A stretch of DNA of 64,000 nucleotides from Telmatactis stephensoni (taxonomy: Eukaryota; Cnidaria; Anthozoa; Actiniaria; Isophelliidae). The notes under the pieces were generated by a model. That model was not told where the DNA came from. It did not search any database and saw only the letters and a program-made list of their open reading frames with translations. Position numbers and translations under genes: made by a program. The stretch lies in assembly GCA_029948255.1 (NCBI GenBank), contig JALIZF010001911.1, forward strand, positions 62,001-126,000. The letters run 5' to 3'. This document shows, piece by piece, positions 12,401 to 25,200 of this stretch (the first letter of the stretch is position 1; the number at the start of each line of letters is the position of its first letter).

Positions 12401-15400
12401 GAAAATTCCTTCTTTTGTACTAAAGGGATTGCTCTGATAGTTGTTCACTGTAGCCAAGAAGATCCAGGAAAGCTTCGTAACATTGAATGATACAGTTTTG
12501 GGAGAATAATTGCGAATACCGACTTACTCAACGAAAATTTTCGACTTGAGTTCAGTGTGGTTCGATCGTCGATTTGTGGCCGTTTCATTTTCAAAATTGG
12601 TAAGTTGTATTTTGTTATAAACAACTGTTCTAAAACCTAGTTCAGACGCCAGACCAGCAATGTGCCTTGCAAAATTCATGAAATGAATAACATGAAAACT
12701 TCAGCGTCTAAATACCAGTAAATTCTGCGGTTGAATATTTAGAACTACGTGCAGAAGAAGTAACACTCAGAACTATGGATTGAAATCTATTAAGCTGTAT
12801 AGAGAAATTAAGCTAATGTTTTCTTCATGATATATAGATTCAAGTAAGCATATATTGAATGTGATTGCTTGTTGTTTACTTGTCCGGAACTTCGGAAATA
12901 CATTGCAGACTTGGGAATGGAGTATTTACATTGATTGTTATTTTGTTTCAGGTTGACATGAATATCCAAGAATTGAAGCTGCTACTGAAAGTTCATTACA
13001 AGTTTGATTATTATTAGTGATATAAGCAGTAAGTTCTTTTAGTGTGATCACCATGAATCTATGAATTTACTAAGTACTGAAATGCTACAACTCTTGAATA
13101 ATATAAATTTCCTGTTATATTGATCTGTACTTATATTGAACTGCAAAATAGTTTGTTAAAAGTTTTGTATAACCTTATGAGCTTTCTTTTTATTCAGAAT
13201 TTTGAAGTTTGCTTTTCTATATTTATATTGAACTGAATGAAGTGTATTCATTAGAACTTCTTTGCTTGTTTCATTGGTTTCCCAGTACACTGTACATTAA
13301 TTCCTCCTATGTTTGATACAAACATTTTTTCATGTCTTAACAAGTATTTCAAACAAACCTTTTTCCTAAGAGAAATGTCATATTGAAATCACTGGGGCAA
13401 GCAAGTAAGGTCTATTATTTATTTCCTACTTAAGAACATTTCCTAATTTGATTTTGTTAGTCTGCTTTTATATTTTGTGACATTTATGGAGAATATTCAT
13501 TTTCATTAAAGATCCTAATTGTCAATATTTACTGATTTAGTTTTTGATCAAGACAGAACTTAAACTCTAACTTCCAGAGTAAATTGATGACCTACTTTTG
13601 GAAAATGTATTTGAAGAGTAAAATTCACTACTTGATAGGGTCAAAATTACTCTGGTACTGGAGTTAGATTCACTCTTGCAAGGGTGAATATAACTCTTGA
13701 GAATAGTCAATCTTACACTCACTTGAGAGTTAATTCAACCCCAATTGTAGTAAAAATATACTCCCAAATGAGTAAAATTAACTCTTTGGATTAGTTAAAA
13801 TTACTCTGGTACTAGAGTTAGATTCACTCTTGCAAGGGTGAATATAACTCTTGGGAATAGTCAATCTTACACTCCCTGGAGAGTTAATTCAACCACAATT
13901 GTAGTAAAAATATATTCCCAAATGAGTAAAATTAACTCTTTGGATTAGTTAAAATTACTCTTTTTCAAGAGTTAAGTAACTCTCATAGGAGTAATTACTA
14001 CTCCTATATTAGAGTTATTTTTACTCCAAAATTGGAGTTAAACTTTGAGGAGTTAAAATAACTCCAAAAAAAGGAGTTATCTGGGACCTTTTTTTTAAAC
14101 TCCATTTTTGGAGTAAATTTAACTCCCTAAAAATAACAGTGCACCAATATTCGGGATGAGTAGCCCATGAAGTTGCCAGTGTGTGTGGTCTGGCCTATAA
14201 TACTACACGGCCCACTGCCAATGGGCTGTCAAAGATGTTGTAGTGTCCCAGCCCTCGTAGTGAAAGAAAATCAAATAAACTAAACTAAACTGAAATATGC
14301 TACTATCACCTACCATTAAATCGGCAAGAACGATAGGGTAAGGAGCGTTACTTGAAGTCTTCTTTCCATCCGTCAATACAACAAGAACGTTGGGTTTGTC
14401 ACGTCGATCTCCTCCAGAAGAAGAGAATAGGTAATGACTGGCAAATGATAAGGCTTTGTCTGTGCGTGTACCTTTAGACGAAAAGGAAAGAGTTTACTGT
14501 CTCATTTAGCTTTCTTTGGTGTACGGCACACACTTTTCGCCATTTCTCAGTGCCGTACTCGGAGTTTTCAGTCGTTAGTGCCTCACACTGGAATCTACGT
14601 TAATGCCGTGCCAAGGAGTTTAAAGCTTTACACCATGCAGACAACGGCGCCAAAGAGAAGTCAAAACGCCAAAGAATGAATTTGGAGCGTTTATTTGATT
14701 AGAGATTCCACGGAAAAGCACCTTTGCATGGTTGAATAAGTTCTACAACCTTTCTTTTGCGGACAATAGTTGATTTTACAACACTTGATACTAATCTCGC
14801 AATCTGCTTTATATTGGTTGATTAGAGTATGTCAATAGGCTAGGACAGACAACTCAAAACCATCTTCAATTTGTTGAATTGCAGAAATAGAATCTACATT
14901 GTCTTACTATTGCAATGTTGCGCGCAACAGAGCGAACAGATGGTGATACCTGCGGCTTTGCATTTCAGTTTTGATCTTCTCATTAGAAATATCCTTTGTA
15001 AACGTAAAAAAAATGGCTCAGGCTCCACAATTAGCCAGGTGTATGCATGCATCGTGCATCATGATTGTTGCATCGTAGAAAACAAAAACAGCTTAGCCTG
15101 TCGCGCGCAACGTTGCAATATAAATGTTGTATTATGTTTCCAAGCCTTAAGTAAGTCAACTTTTCATACCTCCAGACATGTATGGGATATGAGATATGAT
15201 CGTTTTTATGCGGTCAGGACTCTGTGAACCAATATCTGCAAAGTTAGCCATTGGCAAAGTATTGTCATTGTAACTGATGATACCCATACGAGTTCCTTGC
15301 TTAGAAACATGTACTTTGTCTACGAGTTGGCGTAGAAAGCTTTGCGCTTTGTTGAAGTCCTCTAGACGAACACCACTCGAGCAGTCGATGGCAATACCAA

Positions 15401-18400
15401 GATCAATGGCACCAGCACACGAGGGGGGGTTAGTTGGGATTATCGGTGCTAAGTTGAGAAAATATATAAATAATCTTTAGAAATCGATTGAAAATTATGA
15501 ATTTTATTAAGTGTTATCATAAACACTCGTTATTGCTTATCTAGAATGTTAAAAATGAGCATTGTTTGATTTTGTCACTTTTGCTCTTTCAGACTCGATA
15601 CATAGAACAATACTGTGCGCTTAATGAAATGCAGCTTACAATAAATGAGATCTGACTCAAGATCTTTAAAATAATCTAGAATAATTCACAAGTAAAAAGC
15701 TACTCAACCAAATCAGTGTTATGCTGAGTTCTGCAAACCTTATACTGTCAGCGCATGCGCACCAGCAGAATTTCATCTCTCGAGTGGGTGACAAAAGGGC
15801 CCCATAAAATGCTGCTATATATGTAATTAACAGTAATTGCTACAATTGCACGTATCAGAGCAAGAGACAATAATACTAAAATAGTGAAATTCGAGGATTG
15901 ATATCTGCGCGATGTGCTTGGCGCAGGTTATTTTTAGTAACAGGATGTTGACGCCATATCGCGCGTGTAAGGCCCTCTAACGATGGAATTTGATTTTACG
16001 TACGCGCAGATACGAAGCGTTTTTCCTACGGCAATCAAATTCATTGCGGCGTTTGCGCGCAATGGTATATCGCGTAAACATAAGTACTAGTTTCATGTCT
16101 TGTATTATAGTCTCTTGATCAGAGTCATTGATGAACGTTTTCTATAACAACCTCCTTTGCAGACGAACAGCTCCATTCTCAAGGCGATGTGGTTGTGCCA
16201 ATGCGTAGGTACAATCCTGATGTAGCGCGCATGTGCAATAGGTGGATCAAGTACGCTGACCACAATGGTATTCCTATCAACATTTCCTTTTAACTCCTGA
16301 AAAATAAATGGTAAAGAAAGCTAAGGAATAAGCTATGCTCTTTTCATCAAATATGAAGACTACATTGCCAGATATTTGTTCTGCATGGAATTATATTTCA
16401 GCAACCCTGCAATAAATATCTTACTACAGAAAAATTTCAAGTTGCCGTGAAGGCACGCAACTGCTAATGCTTGTACATCTATAGCGTTGATCTTGAATTA
16501 AAGATCGGCTGCTTCCCTTCATATAAATTGCAGTCCAGTTTGTAATTATTCCATTTTTAATTTGGGAAAAGAGGAGATTAATTACATTCGGCGGCGTTGC
16601 GATGCAGTTATGTAAAAAATCATTACAATAATAGCACAAGATCAATCTTAACAAAGCTACTGTAAAATTAAGCATAATAACGTCTAGTTTAACAAAGAAG
16701 CTATGTTATAAACATTAGTTAAAATGCATGTTACCTTAACAACTCCATCCTTCTGATACGACACAAAGGTTTTACCATTGTTGCTGTATTTCACAGTGTA
16801 CCTTGTAACCCAATCGTCTGCATTATGTCTGCCTTGCATTGCTATTCGAGTAACTTTACTATAGCCACCAAGATCAACCTGGAACCACTGCTTGGCATTG
16901 GTGTATCTTGCTACCCATGCGCCACCGCGGGATCCCTGTGCGGCCAAGTTTAAGCGTCCCCACTGTGGACCATGGTTAGCGTTACTCCAGGACGACGAGG
17001 CTGACAGGGCCGAGTCAACGATAACGCGGTTTTCCAGGCCAGCAGGCTTAGCACAGTTTGGTGTAGGAGGTCTAAATCCTTGAAATATACAGTCATTCTC
17101 AAAAAGGTTGTCCAGATGAAGACTTTAGTCATTAATAAACATATTTGCATATATCACATTTTCAATTTTCTGGCAAGAATTTTAACTTTAGCTACAAAAC
17201 TACAATCCATTATACACAATATATAATATGCAATGTACTTTGGTATTTTAAATTGAAACTCCTGCGAGAAAATTGAAAATATGATATACGCAAATGAGTT
17301 TATTAACGACTAAACGTCTTTTCATCTGGACAACCTTTTTGAGAATGACTGTATGTAGTCCTCAAATACATTTGCCATTTATTCTAATACTAAAAGGATT
17401 TTTATGTGACTGCAAAGTCTCATTAAGGTAGTTTTAGGGGCCTTTATACCGTTAGGAAAAAGCGTTAGATATTTAAACAGGTGTAATGGAAAACCTCTTT
17501 TGAGAATGAGGGGAAAAAATTGTTGATTAACTTTAGAGGTACGAGGTAGCGCTGGGCCGGGTTGCAGGTGGTGTCACGTCGACCATCATAGACGAACTTT
17601 AACAAAAGATTGCTTATTCGCTCTTATTATTGTGTACCGCTCTTGATCTTTCCATTATCAAGTGAGTGGTTAAAACCCAGCAATAGCTTATCAGTCCACA
17701 CTTACCTGATTTACAGCCATAGAAATCTACTCTCATTGCAATTGCCTTGTGCCAGGTTTTAGGATTGACACGAATATAACGCGCAACGATTGGTGGATTC
17801 AACTCGTGACTGACTATAGTGTAACGGTCCTTGTTGCCATAAAATAGCTAGAAAACAAAGATTTTAACTTATAATTAACCGTCTCACAACAAAGAAACAT
17901 TTTGAAGTTCTTGCCGACTATTTAATAGAATATACTGTGAAATTTTAGCGCGAAAGTTATTAGCGGTTCTTGCATAGAGTAGCTAGAAAATTGACGTATT
18001 TAACATTTACGTAATCCAGAAACATTTCATATTTAAGACATACAGACGCGAGTGTTAACGCCGACACTAGTGAAAAACGTCTGCGCATGCGTGCATATTA
18101 TGATGTTTTCTTAAGAAATGTGTGAGTTTTAGCTTGAAGTGAAATGCTCGTGTTTTCAGTGTATACATAAAATTTCTTTTGTATACTTTTGTGAGACAAA
18201 GATATTCCATTAGTGAAGACATTATGTGAATTCTAGCTCTAAGTTTTAAGAATTGACCTTAAGTTTTGACATTTTGTGAAAACCATTGTTAAAGGCAAAC
18301 GTAGAAGCAAAATTTGCATAAGTTTACAAAAGTACGAAGACATGACTACGAGCATGCGCAGACGCTTTTCACTAGTGTCATTAACGCCATGAATATATTT

Positions 18401-19222
18401 AAAAAATATGAAATTTGCCGCAGAAAAAGAACGATCAATCATTGCTCAAACTTCTAGATACTCAATAGCTGAATCAAATAGCTGAGGGGTCAAACTGATT
18501 AAGATAAGAATACAAAACAAAAACAAACAAACATAGTTAGAAAAAAAGGAAAACAAGCAATTAAATAAACAAAGAAAGAAACTAAATTCTAATGTTAAAT
18601 CACCTTTTCAATCCCCTTTTCTTCATAAGCGTCAAACTTATAACCATCACTACTATACTTGAGCCCGAAGCTAGACACCCACTGGTCAGCGTCCTGACGG
18701 CCTTGAATAGACATGCGTGTAATCTTGACAGTATCGTAGAAATCAACACCAAACCATTGTTTATCATTTGATGTCTTGGCAACCCAGCCACCAGCCGTTC
18801 CTGATTTGGCCTGAAGATGAAGCCTGCCTTGAGAAGGTCCTGATGAACCGCTCATCTGAGATGATGCACTGAGCTGTGAATCACTTATCTTACCATTCTC
18901 TACACCAAGCGGCTTCATGCAGTCTTTGGGAGTCGGAGGAGTGAAACCTTAAATACAATTAAAAACGCATTGTCATACATAATCCAGCACTGGTGCAAGT
19001 CAGCGGAGTAAACCTAAGTGCATATATTCAGAATACAACTTTAAAAGTTTGATTTTGCTGGTGGAAAGGGATTTGAAATGGTGTGAAAGGAAGCCCGTCA
19101 TTTTTCTGCCAAAACATAAGGGCTACGATTTGTCTCCCTAGCTGAATAGTACATGGGTACATACTGACAGCTGGCAATTTTCAACGAGGTTTTTATTAGT
19201 TCTCAATCTTGTTGTTGTTGTT

Positions 19223-19263
<41 letters not shown>

Positions 19264-22200
19264 GTATGTGTTTGGGGGTGGGTGGTAGGGGGTTGTTGGT
19301 TTATGGATTATTGTTATTGTTGTTGTTGTTGTTTGTCAAACTGTTATGGAATCAAGGAATTGACCATCATATTTAATATTTTTAACAACATATTACCGGA
19401 TCTGCATCCATATATCTCCAACCGTATTGCAATTGCATTGTGCCACGTCTGGGGTCGGATTCTCAGGTATCTGGCCTTTATGCTGGGGTAAAGAATATGT
19501 CCTGAAATGAAAGCAACAGTCATTGTAGGGGCAATGGCAGTATGGCAGTGGCGATGCTAGCGAGGGCGAAGAAATGTTCTAATGAGTTATAGCACACGAA
19601 TTGTAAAGAGTGGAAAGAAAAATAGTTTGCTTCTGAACCCAGGCTCGATCTAGCACCACACACGAGATAAAACACTGTGCGTTATTTCCTGGTGTGGTAC
19701 CCCCACGCGCGACTCTCACTAGAGCTAATTACAAGAAGGAACCAAGACAAGCAACCGTTTTCAATGACATGTTCTGAAGTCTCGTTCATCAATCAATTCC
19801 AACGCTAGCTACCCCTTTAGGATGCTGGCATTTGTGGCAAGGTGAATAGCCACGTACCAGATTTGATTTTCATTTTTAATGGTACCCAATTGCAAATATT
19901 GACTTAACGTTAAAACCGGAGAATACAGTGTACGTAACGAAAAATGACAAACAAAACTTGCCAATAAGTTCACACCACGTGTCCAGTCACGTGTTTCCTA
20001 CTAACCTGATATAGTGTTTCTGTCATGGTTGCCTTCCAGTACCTGTCCATATTGGTGATAGTGACCACCATATACGCTGTACTCTAGCTTATACGATGTA
20101 ATCCATTGATCGGCACGGAAATTACCTTCGGTGGCAATCCTGGTTACCTTAGCAACTTTACCGATGTCAATTTGTAGAAATTGGCCAAGGTCGTTTGTCT
20201 AAACATGAGATAAAATGACTTTGAAACAATAGATAACTCGTGGATATAGTATTAGGCTGGATGCGTGTTGGCACAGGATGCGCGGTAGATATTTTACAGC
20301 CCCGATTTTAGTCGTAACTACTCTTAACCAGCTGATGAAATCAAAATGACTAAAAATAATAATGTAACTCGTGCGTAGATCTGGAATCAGGTGACACGGG
20401 TGAAAAACGCATTGCGCATGCTTGAAAATTCGGCGGTGATTCGTGGACGCGTTCGCGTTTACAAATAAAAGTACCGTCGTTTCAACTGTCGTCTATTTGA
20501 CTAGGGAAAAAATTAACACTAACTTTTCACGGACAGCCTTAACTTTAATTCAAGGTTTACTAAACCTCCAATGGTTTTATTTAAAACTTCCGAGTATGCG
20601 CAATGCGTTATTCACCCGTGTCCGAATCAGGTAGTATGCACGCACGTTCGTGCAGCGTACGTAGTTTCCTTCGCAGTCGTTTAGTTTTGCTCCATTAACG
20701 TGCACGCAGTAAAATATGTTACGTAATTAATAATGCTGCGAAAAAATCTGTAGTAATTGTTATAAAGGTAAAGCACTATATTTAGCGTTGGTAGTTCCTT
20801 CAGCACAAAGTTAATCTCCCAGGAAGCCTACGGTGCGCTCTTTCCCCCCTACCTATCAGTGCTTGTTTTTAGAAACGAAAAGACGTAGTCTTTTGGTTAT
20901 TAACAGTGTTTATATTTTCTCATGCTTCACCTTAGCAACCCATGCACCGACAGGCATACGAAGGCGTGCAAAGAATGGCTGGGATTGCTGGTCTTTGGAT
21001 GACGTAGCAGTAATATCAGCATTGGATATAGAACCAGTCGTTACTCCCAGGGCTTCGATACATTTTGGACCAGGTGGAGGATCAAATCCTGGCAATTCAA
21101 TGAACAAAACAATGTTATCAATAAATAGATGAGTGATACAAGGTAGGTTGAGCAAAAGGTGGAAGTCGTACAGCGATTTGATTGTTTGATTTGCGACCAT
21201 ATCCTCTAAATATTACCTTGTCACGCAAATGTAAAGATTTAAGTCGACACAGGGTTTGGCGCACTTGAAATTTGCGGAGTCACACGAAATTCGTGCTATT
21301 CTAAAAATAGCCAAAGAGCGTCACATCACGTTACATCACGTAATGCGCGCGTCTCGCATCTCAATCACCTGGCTATGTCTCTTACATGATTATACTTAGC
21401 TAAGAAAAATTCATAGTAAGATCTCCTTACTCACCCATTTGACATCCATAAAACTCTACTCTCATAGTTATAGCACCGTACCATGTTTTGGGGTGTAAAC
21501 GTATATGTCTAGCATAGATTGGAGGCTTGAGAACTTGGTTCACTACTGAATATCTGTTCAGGTTTGCAGAGAATATCTGTGGACATTTTATGTATAATGT
21601 TATCATATTTGTTTGTTGATTGTTACATTTTTGTGCGGATAAACGAATTAAGGATAAACGAGGACGTGCGACTTTCAGGTTTTCTATTTAAGCTTATTTA
21701 GCTAGCCATACAGAGATTTCCCTTTGCTTCCCAATTTTTCTCCGTCTCCATCTTTTGTCTTTATTTCCTCCCTCCCTCCCTCCCTCCCTCCCTCCCTCCC
21801 TCCCTCCCTCCCTCCCTCCCTCCCTCCCTCCCTCCCTCCCTCCCTCCCTCCCTCCCTCCCTCCCTCCCTTCCTTCCTTCCTTCCTTCCTTCTTCCCTTCC
21901 ATCTTGTTTCTCTCACAACCTATCAAAATGCAGATTCTTCTGCGAAACACATATCCAGGAAAATAAAGTAAATAATTTTCTTACCGTTGTCCTATCTCTT
22001 TGCCTGTAAAAGTCCCAGAACACAGCATCTGATGAAAAGGACACTGAGTAACTCTCAACCCATTGGTTCACGTTTTGACCTCCTTGAGTTGCAATGATGT
22101 TAATTTTGGTGATTGGACCCAGCTCGACCTGCAACCACTGATTAAGGTCGTTTGTTTTGGCACGCCATGCTCCTCCGTGAAGAAATAGACGAGCTTTAGA

Positions 22201-25200
22201 GGCTGCAGTGTTTTTGCTGTATTCAGACGAGGCTCTGATGTGAGAATCGTAGATGTTTCCTGTTTCCATGCCCAAGCGTTTGTAGCAGCGACTAACCGCA
22301 GGTGCACTAAATCCTAATGTGAAAATATATAACAGATATTATAAGAATATTAAAAGAACAAGGGTGTTAAAGAAAAAAAGATTATTAGCAGTCAATCAAC
22401 TTAAAGGCTGTAACAAGAGACAATAATACTAAGAGAGCGAAACCGGTATTGATGTCTGTGCGAAGTGCTTGATTGGTTATTTTTAGTGACAGGAAGTTGA
22501 CGCCATCGCGCGCGCAAACAATGAAAGTTGATTGCAGGAGAAGACACAGTACGTATTCGCGCGCGTGTAAAAATCAAATTCCATTGTTTGAGCGCCTTGC
22601 GCGCTCGATATGGTGTCACAACCTTAAACGCTAAGCACATTGCGTAGACATCAGTCCGTGAGTTTTGCTCTCTTAATATTATGGTCTCTTAGTTGTAATT
22701 GACAATGAGTAATATGATTTTCGGCAATTGGCCTGGGGGGCGGGGAGGGGAAAGGAAGGCTGTTAGTTACCCCTGGGGAACATTTCTCAGTAAAAAAGGC
22801 AAGGCTGGTAAGCCTAACGGTTATTCCTACATTTCATTGCGTTGCATGAAGGTTCAAGGTAGGAAGATAAAGTAATCTTGTGGCTAAATGATACAACTGT
22901 TATTCACATCCAATGCTTTGAACTACAGAAGACAAGTTGAGGAGTAGAATGATTGTACTTGTGAATAGTAAAGAACGTAGATGACAAAGGAGTGATCGAG
23001 GAGAAGATTAGCACAATTTGTCTACCTGATGTACAACCGTAGAATTCAAGTCTCATTGAGATATGTCGTGACCAAGTCTTGGGATGAACTCTTAAGTAAC
23101 GAGTGTAAATTGGTTTGGGGAGATTGTTAGTAACCACACTTGAGCTGTCTTTATTTCCTTTGAAAATCTGAGGACATCAAAAGGATTTTAATGAATTAAT
23201 GAACAAATAATGAATGAGTGAATGGATGCATGGATGCATGGATGCATGGATGCATGGATGCATGGATGCATGGATCTAGATGGATGGATGGATCGATCGT
23301 CTCAACTTACCATTCTCCTTCCTTTATGAGTATATGGTACAAAGTACTCCCCATCTTGACTGTAAGACAACCAATACGATGTAACGAAGTAATTCTTCTC
23401 AACTCTTCCTTGACTAGCAACACCGCTAAGCTTCACAGCCTTTTCGAACTTTACTTGCAGCCACTGTTCTCTATCATTATACTTTGCACTCCAAGCTCCT
23501 GCATTTTTACCAGTTTGCATCAAGTGCAGTCGAGCCAGCGCTGGTCCATCATTACTACTTAGCTGACTTGATGCGGTGATTGCTGGAGCTGGTATAGTAC
23601 CACTACCCATACCCAAAGGATCATTTCTATGGCACTCAGGACTTGCCGGAGGGGGTGGACGTCCTGCAAAAAACATAGGATAATAAAAAATAACTTTTCT
23701 TGTTAGGAGTTAACTATTTTTGGTGGATGTAATTTTATATATATTAACAAGTTTTTTTCCTAGATCCTAATTTCACAAATAATCTTTAATACTTTTTCAT
23801 TCCTTCCTTCCTTCCTTCCTTTCTTCCTTCCTTCCTTCCTTCCTTCTTTCCTTCCTTTTTTCCTTTCCCCTGCTTTCTCTCTCACTCCTTTTCACCTTGT
23901 TTGACCTTTCAAAGTCCGAGGACTTGCCGCGCACTAAAGTATTAATCCCAAATAAATACCTTTACAGGACTCATCCCGAATAGAGTTGAGTTTGTATTTC
24001 AAAGTATCAAAGCTTGAAGCATGAATTACATAGTTTGGATCACCCATTGCTATCTGTAACAGCTCGTCATAGTCAACTTCTGGTCCAATGCCAACAGCAA
24101 TAGTACGTACACCCTTATCCTACAGAGAGACAGTTACAAAGTTAAGCTAAACAGAGTTACCGAATCAGTTAAGGTAAATTTAAAGCACTAATATTTAGTG
24201 TCGGTAGTTCCTTCAGCTGAAATTAAGCTGGTCTCCGCCTGCAGGAAGCCAACAACGGTGTACTCTTTACCTTCCTCTTACCATCAGTGCTCCATTTTAA
24301 GGGTATTTAAAACTAATTAAAGCTACAGAATGGAAAGAAGTCGAAACAAGCAAGAGGTCACTGGTAATCGTACTCAAGCCCTCTCCCTTAAAAACCCACG
24401 CACTAACAAACTCGTTCATCGAAATGTGTTGACGCTGCAATAAAGCTAGCTAAGATCACATAATTTATACCTGCAATGGTCTCAAGACCTCTGGGTAGGG
24501 CCTGCTGTCTTTGCCTGTCTTACCATCTGTAAACACCACCAACACGTTGGGCTTGCCAGCTCTCTCCCCTCCATAAGGTGTAAATAAAGCAAGAGCAGCA
24601 AGAAGTAATGCTCTGTCAGTATGCGTAAACCCACCAGGATAAGATACAGACTTGAAACGTTGCTTCAATGCAGTGAGGCTATGGTACTTTTTGTCGGCCA
24701 TGGTAAACTCCATGGATGGGCTGTCACTGTACGTTATCAAACCAAAATGAGTTCCGTGAGAAGACACTTGGTAGTAGGACACAAGTTTGGCTAAGAAACT
24801 GAGAGCTTTGTCGAAGTTTTCTTGCTTTACACTTCCCGAGCCGTCCAGGATAAGACCAACGTCCATTGCTCTGATACAGGCTGCATGCGAAAAAAAAACG
24901 AAGAAACAGTTAGAGATAAATCCTTAAATCTATTATACAACTGATACACTCCTGAAAAACGGATATTCAGTCATGAGCAATATTTCTGAAGCCACTGCAT
25001 CTATATTTAATATTCTACACATTTATATATAATGTTTTACAGTTTCTATTAGTTTTGGTAAATATAATGCAAGGCTGGGAAGAAAGCCAAAGGTACCGGT
25101 ACTAGAGAAAGGCTGGAGAGGAGAAAAGCAACACAAGCACAACTTTTATTCTTTAATTATCTTCTTCTTCTTCTTCTTCTTCTTCTTCTTCTTCTTCTTC

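Noticed and set aside
14871..15227. 118-codon plus-strand ORF
   Set aside because: Spans a foldback element and runs antisense into gene 1 exon 19. No homology recognised.
21702..22009. Pro/Ser-rich and Glu/Gly/Arg-rich ORFs
   Set aside because: Translations of the (CCCT)n tract; the region is intronic in gene 1.
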